Made by a program: the position numbers and the translations under genes. Under the pieces are notes generated by a model. The model ran no database searches. It was not told the origin of the DNA and worked only from the letters and a program-made list of their open reading frames with translations. This document shows positions 6,460-14,151 of a stretch of 14,151 nucleotides of DNA, one piece after another. Position 1 is the stretch's first letter. Every line of letters starts with the position of its first letter. The DNA comes from Bacteroidales bacterium (lineage in GTDB: Bacteria > Bacteroidota > Bacteroidia > Bacteroidales > Bacteroidaceae), in the NCBI GenBank assembly GCA_030523385.1, contig JAUNIV010000020.1:1-14151 (forward strand), in the 5' to 3' direction.

Positions 6460-7998
6460 TTACTTAGCTACCTTTTCCAATCTCTTCATGATAGAGAACA
6501 TGAACAGAGCCGAAATCAAGCAGAGCACGATAAATACGGCCCATACCTGCCACAACGGAAGTGAAGTACCCCAAAGCTGTGAACCTACGGCTGTAAGCAT
6601 GTTACCGATAGCAGTAGCCACAAACCAGCCACCCATCATCATACCCTTGTATTTGGGAGGAGCTACCTTCGATACGAAAGAGATACCCATAGGAGACAGC
6701 AGCAGCTCACCAAACGTAAGTACTAAGTAAGTAGAGATAAGCCAGTTGGGCGATACGAATGTAGCTGTTCCGGCTTCAGTGGCAATAGCCTGTTCGCCTG
6801 AGCTGGGCAAACCCAATGAGCCGACAGCCATGATCAGGAATCCGGCAGCAGCCACCATCATACCCAAAGCAATCTTGCGCGGAGCAGAAGGTTCCTTGCC
6901 TTTCTTAGCCAACGAGCTGAACAGAAGGATGGAGAACGGAGTCAGTGCCACAACGAAGCAGGGATTGAAGTGCTGGAAGATAGGAGCAGCCACAGCTGTA
7001 GATTCGGGCAATGCACCGTATTTGTAAACCAGCCCACCGATGGAGGCCAAAATAACCAAAGCCGAAATCACCTTGCCCTTGCTTGTCTTGCTTTGTACCA
7101 ATGAGAAGAGAGCATAGATGATGAAGATACACAGTGTGAGGTTAATCACATCGAAAGCCATACTCTGCAAGCCGCTGGAACTCTTGGCAGTAAACTCATC
7201 GGCAAACAGCGTCAGCGTCAGACCATTCTGATGGAAAGCCATCCAGAAGAAAATAACCACGGCAAACACTAAACAGAGAGCGATGATGCGTTCCTTCGTC
7301 TCGGCTGCCGAAATTTCTTCGCCAGCACTCTGTGTAGTCTTACCTGCTGCCTTGGCATCCTTTGTTGAGCCTTCTACGTGGCGGAAGGTAGAACGGAAAG
7401 CATAATAAATGATGATAGAAAGAATCAATGACACGCAAGCCACGCCGAAAGCAAAGTGGTATGAATCACCTTCGCCCATGCCCAATGACTGCTGGGCGTA
7501 ATCCATGATCTTCACGGCTGCCGTAGGGGCAAACATGGCACCGATGTTGATGGCCATATAGAAGATAGAGAAAGCGGAGTCGCGCTTGGCGGCATACTGC
7601 GGATTGTCATACAGATTACCCACCATTACCTGCAAGTTACCCTTAAACAGGCCCGTTCCACAGCTGATGAGCAGCAACGCACCACCCATGCAGGCTATGG
7701 CTGCCGTACCGGCACCCAACGGCAAAGAAAGGAACAAATATCCCAAAAACATGATAATGATACCGATGGTAACCATCTTTCCGTAACCGAAACGGTCGGC
7801 CATGATACCACCCACGAAGGGAAGAAAATAAACAAGTGCCAAGAAAGCGCCGTAAATGGAGCCTGCCACTTCGGGCGAGAATCCAAAGTTCGCTTTCAGG
7901 AACAAAACGAATACGGCGAGCATGGTGTAGTAACCAAAGCGTTCGCCCGTATTGGCAAGTGCCAATGCAAATAAGCCTTTAGGCTGTCCTTCAAACAT
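6460..7998 (-). CDS. POT/PTR-family proton-coupled oligopeptide transporter
   Basis: A 512-residue inner-membrane major-facilitator protein that takes up di- and tripeptides with protons. Family marks are GERFGYY in helix 1 (residues 18-24), GGIMADRFG (63-71), GLFKGNLQ (116-123) and FYMAINIGA (146-154). About 14 hydrophobic segments are present, with a charged loop in the middle that is rich in Ala, Lys and Glu. In many POT proteins helix 1 carries E-x-x-E-R; here the first glutamate is Asn16 while Glu19 and Arg20 are kept, which may alter proton coupling. The open frame extends upstream to a TTG at 8043, but that TTG is part of the -7 promoter element, so the ATG at 7998 is the start. The gene is monocistronic and convergent with the M14 operon. 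A functional link to peptide products of that operon is possible but unproven. Confidence 0.93.
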   Translation of the reverse strand: MFEGQPKGLFALALANTGERFGYYTMLAVFVLFLKANFGFSPEVAGSIYGAFLALVYFLPFVGGIMADRFGYGKMVTIGIIIMFLGYLFLSLPLGAGTAAIACMGGALLLISCGTGLFKGNLQVMVGNLYDNPQYAAKRDSAFSIFYMAINIGAMFAPTAAVKIMDYAQQSLGMGEGDSYHFAFGVACVSLILSIIIYYAFRSTFRHVEGSTKDAKAAGKTTQSAGEEISAAETKERIIALCLVFAVVIFFWMAFHQNGLTLTLFADEFTAKSSSGLQSMAFDVINLTLCIFIIYALFSLVQSKTSKGKVISALVILASIGGLVYKYGALPESTAVAAPIFQHFNPCFVVALTPFSILLFSSLAKKGKEPSAPRKIALGMMVAAAGFLIMAVGSLGLPSSGEQAIATEAGTATFVSPNWLISTYLVLTFGELLLSPMGISFVSKVAPPKYKGMMMGGWFVATAIGNMLTAVGSQLWGTSLPLWQVWAVFIVLCLISALFMFSIMKRLEKVAK

Positions 7999-8040
7999 AA
8001 TTGATAAAGATTTTAATTTAAAGTTAGTATTGATTTTTTG

Positions 8041-8048
8041 CAAAGATA
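8041..8048 (-). promoter_or_regulatory. -7 promoter element of the peptide transporter gene
   Basis: On the minus strand this reads TATCTTTG followed by C, a good match to TAnnTTTGC. The -33 region falls in the T run that ends the upstream ybaK terminator and has no clean TTTG. The predicted transcription start is near 8034-8037, giving a leader of about 35-40 nt before the ATG at 7998. It rules out the TTG at 8043 as start codon. Confidence 0.65.
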
Positions 8049-8060
8049 TAACTTTTAAAC

Positions 8061-8098
8061 AATCTAAAAAAAAAAGAGCCGCAAATGTGGCTCTTTTT
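8061..8098 (-). terminator. Rho-independent terminator of the uvrA-ybaK operon
   Basis: AAAAAGAGCCGC (8071-8082) pairs with GTGGCTCTTTTT (8087-8098), with one G-U pair and a 4-nt loop. On the minus strand the 3' arm runs into ten consecutive T (8075-8066). It lies 7 nt past the ybaK stop. Its T run abuts the promoter region of the peptide transporter gene, a tight terminator-promoter junction. Confidence 0.88.
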
Positions 8099-8105
8099 CC
8101 TATTT

Positions 8106-8591
8106 TTATTCATTAAACAGGGGGCAAACCGTGGCTTTCGTTTCCCTTACAAGGTCTGTGGGGGCTATTCTCAGTTGCAGCCCCCGGATGCCTGCACTGA
8201 TGTATATATAAGGAAAGGCAGTGCAGGTGTCGTGTATGTAAGTGGGGAAATGTTTCTTCATGCCGATGGGCGAACAGCCGCCACGTATGTAGCCCGTGAG
8301 CGGCAGCAGCTCTTTCATGGGGATGAGGTCGCACTTCTTGTTGCCCGATACCTTGGCTGCCATCTTCAAGTCCACTTCGTGCTCACCGGGAATGACGCAG
8401 ACAAAATGTCCCGACTTGTCACCGTGCAGCACGAGTGTCTTAAACACTTGGTCTATGTTCTCACCCAGACTGGCGGCCACATGAATGGCGCTCAAATCGT
8501 TTTCATCCACTTCGTAGGGAATCAGTTCGTAGGGCACTTTGGCTTTATCAAGCAGACGTGCCACATTGGTTTTAGCTATTTTCTCTTTCAT
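8106..8591 (-). CDS. ybaK: Cys-tRNA(Pro)/Cys-tRNA(Cys) deacylase YbaK
   Basis: A 161-residue cytoplasmic protein of the YbaK/EbsC family, full length. These proteins hydrolyse cysteine wrongly attached to tRNA(Pro) and so protect translation accuracy. The conserved lysine of the active site is Lys51 in QVFKTLV. The family block GYIRGGCSPIGMKK (residues 100-113) and the C-terminal ISAGIRGLQLRIAP (131-144) are clear. The start ATG overlaps the uvrA stop as ATGA (8588-8591), so the gene is translationally coupled to uvrA and probably has no promoter of its own. The pairing of a tRNA-editing enzyme with a DNA-repair ATPase is not functionally obvious. A terminator follows directly. Confidence 0.93.
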   Translation of the reverse strand: MKEKIAKTNVARLLDKAKVPYELIPYEVDENDLSAIHVAASLGENIDQVFKTLVLHGDKSGHFVCVIPGEHEVDLKMAAKVSGNKKCDLIPMKELLPLTGYIRGGCSPIGMKKHFPTYIHDTCTAFPYIYISAGIRGLQLRIAPTDLVRETKATVCPLFNE

Positions 8592-11413
8592 TTCAGTTCT
8601 TCTTTTATAAATGCCGGCGTATATCCTTTCGGGCTTTGGGTCACTTCTTCGGGCGTACCTGCAGAGAGCAATTCTCCTCCGCCGCGTCCTCCTTCGGGAC
8701 CCATGTCTATGATATGGTCGGCCAGCTTGATGACGTCTAAGTTGTGTTCGATGACGATGACCGTGTTACCTTTGTCCACCAGTTTGTTCAGCACATTCAT
8801 CAGCACACGTATGTCTTCAAAGTGCAGTCCCGTGGTAGGCTCGTCAAGGATGTAGAGGGTCTTGCCCGTATCCCGTTTGGAAAGTTCCGTGCCCAACTTC
8901 ACGCGCTGGCTCTCTCCGCCCGACAAGGTGGTGGAAGGCTGACCTAACTTGATGTAGCCCAATCCCACTTCTTGCAGAATCTTTATCTTGTTGAGTATCT
9001 GAGGTACGCTGTCGAAGAACTCCACGGCACGGTTGATGGTCATATCGAGCACATCGGCTATGGACTTTCCCTTGTAGCGCACTTCCAGTGTCTCGCGGTT
9101 GTAGCGTTTGCCGTGGCACACCTCGCAGGGCACCAGCACATCAGGCAAGAAATTCATCTCGATGGTCTTGTAGCCGTTTCCCCCGCAGGCTTCGCAACGT
9201 CCTCCCGCCACATTGAAGGAGAAACGTCCCGGCTTGTAGCCGCGTATCTTGGCTTCGGGCAATCCTACGAAGAGGTTGCGTATGTCCGAAAATACGCCCG
9301 TATAAGTAGCTGGATTGGAGCGCGGCGTGCGTCCCAACGGCGACTGATCCACATTTACCACCTTGTCTATATATTCCAGTCCCTCGATGCTGTCATACGG
9401 CAGAGGGTCTTGCAGAGAGCGGTAAAAGTGTTGGGAGAGGATGGGCTGCAAGGTGTCGTTGATAAGTGTGGACTTGCCACTGCCCGACACCCCCGTGACG
9501 CAAATCAGCTTGCCTAAGGGGAACTCCACATCCACCTTTTTCAGGTTATTGCCCCGTGCGCCTTTCAGCCACAAGGACTTTCCGTTGCCCGCACGCCTTT
9601 GGGCAGGCACTTCTATCTTCATCTTTCCGTTCAGGTATTGCGAGGTGAGCGTGTCGGTGCGGAGCATTTCTTTAGGTGTTCCTTCGAACACCACCTCTCC
9701 GCCCAACCTTCCTGCCTTCGGTCCCATATCCACCACGTAATCGGCTGCCAGCATCATGTCCTTGTCGTGTTCCACCACGATGACGGAGTTGCCAGTATCG
9801 CGAAGTTTCTTCAGGGAGTTGATGAGCCGCAAGTTGTCACGCTGGTGCAATCCGATGCTCGGCTCGTCCAGTATGTAGAGCACATTCACCAACTGCGAGC
9901 CGATTTGTGTAGCCAACCGGATGCGCTGGCTTTCTCCGCCCGACAATGACACCGAAGCCCGGTTGAGCGACAGATAATCCAGACCTACGTCCAACAGGAA
10001 CCGCAAGCGAGTACGTATTTCCTTCAGAATCTCGGCAGCTATCTTGCGTTGCTTGTCTTCCATGAACTCCTCCACGTGCTCCAACCAGTCATAGAGTTCA
10101 CTGATGTCCATACTGGCCAACTCATAGATGTTCTTGTCGTGGATGCGGAAATGCAGTGCCTCTCGGTTCAGCCGTGCCCCTTTGCAGTCGGGGCATACAT
10201 CAGTCTTGGCAAACTGTTCTGCCCATTTCTGTGCTGTGGCAGAGGCATCCCGCTCCTGCATCATCTGAATGTATTTCACGATGCCTTCGTACTGCACAAA
10301 GTAGTCGGAAGAAGTATGCACTAAACTGCCTTTTATCTTGATGCGCTCGTCCGAACCATAGAGTATATCGTTAATGACTTCTTCGGTCATCTCGGCCACG
10401 GGAGTATTCATGGTAAACTCGTACTTTTCCAGCAAAGCTTCTATCTGCCAGAATATCATGGCATTCTTGTATTTACCCAACGGTGCGATGGCTCCTTCGC
10501 GGATAGACAAAGAGCGGTCGGGTATCACCTTGTCCACATCAATGAGGTTCACATATCCCAACCCCTTGCAACGCGGGCAGGCTCCTTGCGGAGAGTTGAA
10601 CGAAAAGTTATGGGGAGCAGGCTCCTTGTAAGAAAGCCCCGTGACGGGACACATCAGCCGCTTGCTGTAGTGGCGCACCGTCTTTGCCTCCACATCGTAA
10701 ATCATAATCAGCCCTTCGCCCTGCTGCATGGCGGTGGCCACACTCTGCTTCAGCCGCTTGTCGTCCTTGTCGGTCACAGCCAGCTTGTCTATCACCACCT
10801 CTATGTCGTGGTTCTTGTAGCGGTCCAGCTTCATGCCGTGCACTATCTCGCGTATCTCTCCATCCACCCTCACATAGAGGTAACCCTTCTTTCTTACCTG
10901 CTCAAACAGCTCCTTGTAATGTCCCTTTCGGGTGCGCACCAAAGGTGCCAGCATGAATATCTTCCTGCCCGCGTAATCCCTGTGTATAAGCTCTATCACC
11001 TGCTCTTCGGTATATTTTACCATCTTCTCGCCCGACAGGTAGGAATAGGCCGTGCCGGCACGCGCATAGAGCAAGCGCAGATAGTCATAGACTTCGGTGG
11101 TGGTGCCCACGGTGGAACGCGGGTTCTTGTTCGTCGTCTTCTGTTCGATGGAAATGACCGGACTCAGCCCCGTAATCTTATCTACGTCAGGACGCTCCAT
11201 GCCTCCCAAAAAGTTGCGGGCGTAGGCCGAGAATGTCTCTATGTACCTGCGCTGCCCTTCGGCAAAGATGGTATCGAAAGCCAATGAAGACTTGCCGCTT
11301 CCGCTCAATCCGGTAATTACCGCCAGGCTGTTGCGCGGAATCTCCACGTCTATATCTTTTAAGTTGTGCACGCGTGCGCCATACACATTAATCAATTCTT
11401 TTTCTTCTGCCAT
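8588..11413 (-). CDS. uvrA: UvrABC excision nuclease subunit A
   Basis: A 941-residue ABC-type ATPase that, as a dimer, finds bulky DNA lesions and loads UvrB for nucleotide excision repair. All landmarks are present: Walker A GLSGSGKSS (about 35-43), signature LSGGESQR (490-497), Walker B LYILDEP (512-518), then a second set: GVSGSGKST (641-649), LSGGESQR (830-837) and LYILDEP (853-859). The C-terminal zinc finger has all four cysteines (740, 743, 763, 766). In the N-terminal one, Cys255, Cys279 and Cys282 remain but the second position is Thr258 (CPVT). I recall similar changes in other Bacteroidetes UvrA proteins, so it is probably lineage-typical. The frame also allows a GTG at 11428, but this lies only about 14 nt past the -7 element; the ATG at 11413 (MAEEKE) gives the usual UvrA N-terminus. 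Confidence 0.97.
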   Translation of the reverse strand: MAEEKELINVYGARVHNLKDIDVEIPRNSLAVITGLSGSGKSSLAFDTIFAEGQRRYIETFSAYARNFLGGMERPDVDKITGLSPVISIEQKTTNKNPRSTVGTTTEVYDYLRLLYARAGTAYSYLSGEKMVKYTEEQVIELIHRDYAGRKIFMLAPLVRTRKGHYKELFEQVRKKGYLYVRVDGEIREIVHGMKLDRYKNHDIEVVIDKLAVTDKDDKRLKQSVATAMQQGEGLIMIYDVEAKTVRHYSKRLMCPVTGLSYKEPAPHNFSFNSPQGACPRCKGLGYVNLIDVDKVIPDRSLSIREGAIAPLGKYKNAMIFWQIEALLEKYEFTMNTPVAEMTEEVINDILYGSDERIKIKGSLVHTSSDYFVQYEGIVKYIQMMQERDASATAQKWAEQFAKTDVCPDCKGARLNREALHFRIHDKNIYELASMDISELYDWLEHVEEFMEDKQRKIAAEILKEIRTRLRFLLDVGLDYLSLNRASVSLSGGESQRIRLATQIGSQLVNVLYILDEPSIGLHQRDNLRLINSLKKLRDTGNSVIVVEHDKDMMLAADYVVDMGPKAGRLGGEVVFEGTPKEMLRTDTLTSQYLNGKMKIEVPAQRRAGNGKSLWLKGARGNNLKKVDVEFPLGKLICVTGVSGSGKSTLINDTLQPILSQHFYRSLQDPLPYDSIEGLEYIDKVVNVDQSPLGRTPRSNPATYTGVFSDIRNLFVGLPEAKIRGYKPGRFSFNVAGGRCEACGGNGYKTIEMNFLPDVLVPCEVCHGKRYNRETLEVRYKGKSIADVLDMTINRAVEFFDSVPQILNKIKILQEVGLGYIKLGQPSTTLSGGESQRVKLGTELSKRDTGKTLYILDEPTTGLHFEDIRVLMNVLNKLVDKGNTVIVIEHNLDVIKLADHIIDMGPEGGRGGGELLSAGTPEEVTQSPKGYTPAFIKEELK

Positions 11414-11441
11414 ATTACTTTTATGCACTACGTAATCTTTG

Positions 11442-11449
11442 CAAAATTA
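11442..11449 (-). promoter_or_regulatory. -7 promoter element of uvrA-ybaK
   Basis: On the minus strand this is TAATTTTG followed by C, matching TAnnTTTGC. The predicted transcript starts near 11436, leaving a leader of about 23 nt before ATG 11413. No good -33 TTTG is seen. No LexA-like palindrome was recognised in the divergent region 11414-11565. Confidence 0.55.
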
Positions 11450-11533
11450 ATGTTTCCCGACGAAATAATTAATTAAAATGCCTAATAATATTTTCTATTC
11501 CCTGCTATATAATGTGAATAAAAAAGTTTTTTG

Positions 11534-11541
11534 TACTTTTG
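11534..11541 (+). promoter_or_regulatory. -7 promoter element of the LysM/PorT gene pair
   Basis: TACTTTTG followed by C matches TAnnTTTGC. The DNA upstream is A/T-rich, with no clear -33 TTTG. The predicted start of transcription is near 11546-11549, so the TTG at 11539, which lies inside this element, cannot be the start codon, and the ATG at 11566 is. Confidence 0.6.
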
Positions 11542-11565
11542 CCCCTCGATAATAATATACAACCC

Positions 11566-13362
11566 ATGAAATTCATTCGGACATTATACCTGATGGCAGC
11601 CCTGTCTGCCGCAAGCATCGGAGCGATGGCACAGACCCAATCATCCGGTTACTTTCTGCACACTATTACCAAAGGGCAGAGCCTGTATTCCATATCCAGC
11701 ATGTACAACGTGAGCACTGCCGACATCATCAAGTTGAACCCGGGCAGCGAAAACAAGATAAAGGCAGGCGAGACGCTGAAGATTCCCCAAAAAGGAAACG
11801 GAACCTCCCAACCTACCTTCCACACCATACAGGCCGGCGAGACACTCTACAAGCTGACGCAACGCTATGGGGTAAGTTCCCTGCGCATCTGCCAGGCCAA
11901 CCCGGGACTGAGCGCATCCAACTTCCGCATCGGACAGGTCATCGTCATCCCGACTAAAGTGAGCAGCGAAGAAGACATCATCAACGAAATAACTTCGGAT
12001 GCTGCCAATACCGCACCCGCCGAACCGCTGAAGCCCAAATGCAAGGACATGCACAAGGTGGAGAAAAAGGAGACCATCTACAGCATCAGCCGCATGTATG
12101 GCATCACGGAAGCCGAACTGATAGCGGCCAATCCCGAACTGCGCACCGAAAAGCTGAAGAGAGGAAAGTTCCTCTGCATTCCTTACCCCAAAGGTACACA
12201 GGCCGATGCACCCAAAGAGACTGCCCAACCGATACCTACCGACGACCAGCTCTTCGACGAGAGCAAGAAAGATCGGCGGAAGATTTCGACCATCAAGGCA
12301 GCCGTGTTGCTTCCGTTCCAGACCGACGGCGGCGGCAACCGCGACGAACAGACGCGCATGGTGGAATACTACGAAGGTTTCCTGATGGCCGTGGATAGCC
12401 TGAAGACGAGAGGAGTCTCCATAGACCTCTACACGTATGACACCCGCACGGATGCCGCATCCATGCGCAACATACTGGCGAAAAGCGAGATGAAGAACAT
12501 GGACATCATCTTCGGCCCCGTACACTCCGAACAGATAACCCTGGCGGCTGCATTTGCCAAAGAGAACAACATACGACTGGTCGTTCCGTTCAGTTCAAAA
12601 GGCAACGAGGTGTTCAGCAATCCTGCCATCTATCAGATAAACACGCCTCAGTCTTACCTCTATTCCGAAGTGTATGAGCACTTCATCCGCAAGTTTACCA
12701 ATACCAATGTCATCTTCCTCGATGCACTGGACGGCAACAAGGACAAGGCTGATTTTATCAAAGGCTTGCAAGACGAACTGTCGGCCAAACGGATTCCTTT
12801 CGCCACCCTGCAGGGCGATAACATCATCCCCGAAACACTGAAAGAAGCCATGGACCCGACAAAGGATAATGTATTCATCCCCACTTCGGGCACCAACGTG
12901 GCACTCATCAAGCTGTTGCCGCAACTCATTGTCACCTCGCGCGACAATCCGGACTACCGCCTGCAACTGTTCGGCTATCCGGAATGGCAGACCTACACCA
13001 ACGACCACTTGGCCAGCTTCTACGAACTGGATACGTATTTCTATTCTTCGTTCTATACCAACAACCTCTTCCCCGAAGCTGTCAAGTTTTCGGCCGACTT
13101 CCGCCGGTGGTATAGCAAGGATATGATCAACTCGTTCCCCAAATACGGCATGTTGGGCTTCGACACGGGCTACTTCTTCCTGAAAGGACTGTCGCAATAT
13201 GGCAGCAACTTAGAGGACAAGTTGGACAAAATATCCGTCACCCCCATACAGACGGGATTCAAATTCGAGCGTGTGAACAACTGGGGAGGTTTCATCAACC
13301 GCAAAGTGTTCTTCGTTCACTTCACCAAAGATTTTGAACTGATTAAACTGGATTTTGAATGA
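11566..13362 (+). CDS. Periplasmic protein with three LysM domains and a periplasmic-binding-protein-like domain
   Basis: A 598-residue secreted protein. The signal peptide covers residues 1-22 (cleavage after AMA). Three LysM domains follow: about 29-76 (TITKGQSLYSISSMYNVS), 84-129 (TIQAGETLYKLTQRYGVS) and 162-206 (KVEKKETIYSISRMYGIT). LysM domains bind the glycan strands of peptidoglycan. A linker rich in Pro and Glu leads to a type 1 periplasmic-binding-protein-like domain (about 242-598). Its opening (IKAAVLLPFQ) and the block MDIIFGPVHSEQ (312-323) resemble amino-acid receptor and LpoA-type proteins. No enzyme active site is seen. A peptidoglycan-anchored sensor or scaffold, perhaps for cell-wall synthesis, is the most economical reading, but this is inference. 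The stop overlaps the next start as ATGA (13359-13362), coupling it to the PorT-type gene. Confidence 0.9.
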   Translation: MKFIRTLYLMAALSAASIGAMAQTQSSGYFLHTITKGQSLYSISSMYNVSTADIIKLNPGSENKIKAGETLKIPQKGNGTSQPTFHTIQAGETLYKLTQRYGVSSLRICQANPGLSASNFRIGQVIVIPTKVSSEEDIINEITSDAANTAPAEPLKPKCKDMHKVEKKETIYSISRMYGITEAELIAANPELRTEKLKRGKFLCIPYPKGTQADAPKETAQPIPTDDQLFDESKKDRRKISTIKAAVLLPFQTDGGGNRDEQTRMVEYYEGFLMAVDSLKTRGVSIDLYTYDTRTDAASMRNILAKSEMKNMDIIFGPVHSEQITLAAAFAKENNIRLVVPFSSKGNEVFSNPAIYQINTPQSYLYSEVYEHFIRKFTNTNVIFLDALDGNKDKADFIKGLQDELSAKRIPFATLQGDNIIPETLKEAMDPTKDNVFIPTSGTNVALIKLLPQLIVTSRDNPDYRLQLFGYPEWQTYTNDHLASFYELDTYFYSSFYTNNLFPEAVKFSADFRRWYSKDMINSFPKYGMLGFDTGYFFLKGLSQYGSNLEDKLDKISVTPIQTGFKFERVNNWGGFINRKVFFVHFTKDFELIKLDFE

Positions 13363-14069
13363 CAACGATAAAGAACTGTAAACACATCTGCCTGCTCGTA
13401 CTGGCACTGCTCCTTGCCCTGCCGGCTGCCGCCCAATTAGGAGAAGAACGCCACAACTTAGCCATTGGAGTGAACGGTGGCGTAAACCTGAGCAGCGTCA
13501 GTTTCCAGCCCCGCATCAAGGAGAACACGCTAAAGGCTGCCTCGATGGGTATAACCATGAGATACATGTCCGAAAAGTATTTCAACATGATGTGCGGTGT
13601 ACAGATGGAGCTGAACTACTCGCAGCGCGGATGGGAAGAGAACATAGAAGACGGTTCGGAGAATACATACAACCGCGTCATGAACTATGTGGAAGTACCC
13701 TTCATGGCACACTTGGCCTTCGGTAAAGACGCGCTGAACCGTGGCGTGAAGTTCTTCGTCAACTTAGGTCCGCAGTTTGCCATGTTCCTGAGCGACAAGG
13801 AAAACATGAGTGATAATTGGGATACTTCCGCACGTCCCGGAGGTGTGACGGAGCAATATGGCAAGGCAGTGGAGACGAAGTTTGACTACGGCATCGTGGG
13901 CGGTGCAGGACTGGAGCTGAGCACCGGCATAGGCCATTTCCTCTTAGAAGGAAGATACTACTTCGGCTTGGCCGACTTCTACAAGAACAGCAAGAAAGAT
14001 TATTTCGAGCGGTCCGCCCATTCCTATATAGGCATCCGGCTGAGTTATCTGATTGACCTGATTAAATAA
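13359..14069 (+). CDS. PorT-family outer-membrane beta-barrel protein
   Basis: A 236-residue protein with a signal peptide (residues 1-25, ending PAAAQ) followed by repeated short amphipathic strands. Typical strand pairs are LAIGVNGGVNLSSV near the N-terminus, VKFFVNLGPQFAMFL in the middle, FDYGIVGGAGLEL, and HFLLEGRYYFGLADF. The C-terminus (HSYIGIRLSYLIDLIK) ends in an aromatic/hydrophobic strand. This fits the PorT/outer-membrane beta-barrel family (about 8 strands), common in Bacteroidetes. Such proteins are usually of unknown function; PorT itself takes part in type IX secretion, but most relatives do not and no T9SS genes are seen here. Translational overlap with the LysM protein suggests that the two act together across peptidoglycan and outer membrane. 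Confidence 0.88.
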   Translation: MTTIKNCKHICLLVLALLLALPAAAQLGEERHNLAIGVNGGVNLSSVSFQPRIKENTLKAASMGITMRYMSEKYFNMMCGVQMELNYSQRGWEENIEDGSENTYNRVMNYVEVPFMAHLAFGKDALNRGVKFFVNLGPQFAMFLSDKENMSDNWDTSARPGGVTEQYGKAVETKFDYGIVGGAGLELSTGIGHFLLEGRYYFGLADFYKNSKKDYFERSAHSYIGIRLSYLIDLIK

Positions 14070-14112
14070 GGGGATAACGGCTGCTCCAAATATTTATCAT
14101 GAAACCACGCGG

Positions 14113-14148
14113 AAGATAACTATCCTATCGGTGTAAGATAGTTATCTT
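14113..14148. repeat. 12-bp perfect inverted repeat, possible terminator, at the window end
   Basis: AAGATAACTATC (14113-14124) pairs with GATAGTTATCTT (14137-14148) around a 12-nt loop, 43 nt after the PorT stop. The stem is A/T-rich and its downstream tail is cut off by the window edge, so a terminator role is plausible but not proven. A palindromic operator for the next gene is the alternative. Confidence 0.5.
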
Positions 14149-14151
14149 ATC

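Noticed and set aside
1352..6465. TTGATTACTT occurring at 1352-1361, 1502-1511 and 6456-6465
   Set aside because: Only ten bases, unevenly placed, and one copy spans a stop codon; probably chance in A/T-rich DNA.
10586..11287. 233-codon open frame on the plus strand opposite uvrA
   Set aside because: It is a shadow frame over a strongly conserved gene; its composition (many His, Leu and Val) is typical of reverse-complement frames.
13359..14069. Type IX secretion component (PorT proper)
   Set aside because: The barrel belongs to the broad PorT-like family, but no other T9SS gene or T9SS C-terminal signal is present in the window.
1..14151. CRISPR arrays, tRNA or rRNA genes, insertion sequences and transposases
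   Set aside because: No regularly spaced repeats, no recognisable tRNA-like fold and no transposase or integrase motifs were seen on either strand.

Overview
The window looks like a chromosomal segment of a member of Bacteroidales, probably Bacteroides or Phocaeicola. Four of five candidate promoters carry the Bacteroidetes -7 element TAnnTTTGC. Most starts have A/T-rich leaders instead of a Shine-Dalgarno sequence, the lipoprotein has an acidic surface-export signal after its lipid-modified cysteine, and there is a PorT-type beta-barrel protein. The species cannot be fixed from sequence alone.

Layout from left to right. (1) Positions 1-337, minus strand: the N-terminal end of an AAA/SMC-like ATPase that leaves the window. 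It is about 40% GC, lower than the rest, so the region beyond the left edge may be accessory. (2) 511-1335: a surface lipoprotein of unknown function with its own terminator. (3) 1646-6350: a compact five-gene operon with an upstream promoter and a long hairpin terminator. It encodes a circularly permuted ATP-grasp protein, an alpha-E protein, a transglutaminase-like protein and two M14-type (AstE/aspartoacylase family) proteins. (4) 6460-7998, minus: a proton-coupled oligopeptide transporter (POT/PTR family), convergent with the operon. (5) 8106-11413, minus: uvrA and ybaK, translationally coupled. (6) 11566-14069: a three-LysM plus periplasmic-binding-protein-like protein, translationally coupled to a PorT-family outer-membrane beta-barrel protein. 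An inverted repeat closes the window.

The five-gene operon is the most interesting part. ATP-grasp, alpha-E and transglutaminase genes of this kind occur together in many bacteria and have been proposed, from comparative genomics, to make and process a peptide or amide modification. I know of no established substrate. This version adds two metallopeptidase-fold proteins. The first keeps every zinc and catalytic residue. The second has lost both zinc histidines and the catalytic glutamate but keeps the fold and the C-terminal barrel, so it looks like a conserved pseudoenzyme partner. The operon may therefore encode an ATP-dependent ligase side (ATP-grasp plus alpha-E) and a hydrolase or transferase side (transglutaminase plus M14 pair). 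That division of labour is inference.

The remaining genes are mostly housekeeping (DNA repair, tRNA editing, peptide uptake) or cell-envelope functions. In three cases the longest open reading frame starts upstream, at a TTG or GTG in or just past a -7 promoter element. The starts given here were moved downstream to the first ATG that a transcript from that promoter could use.
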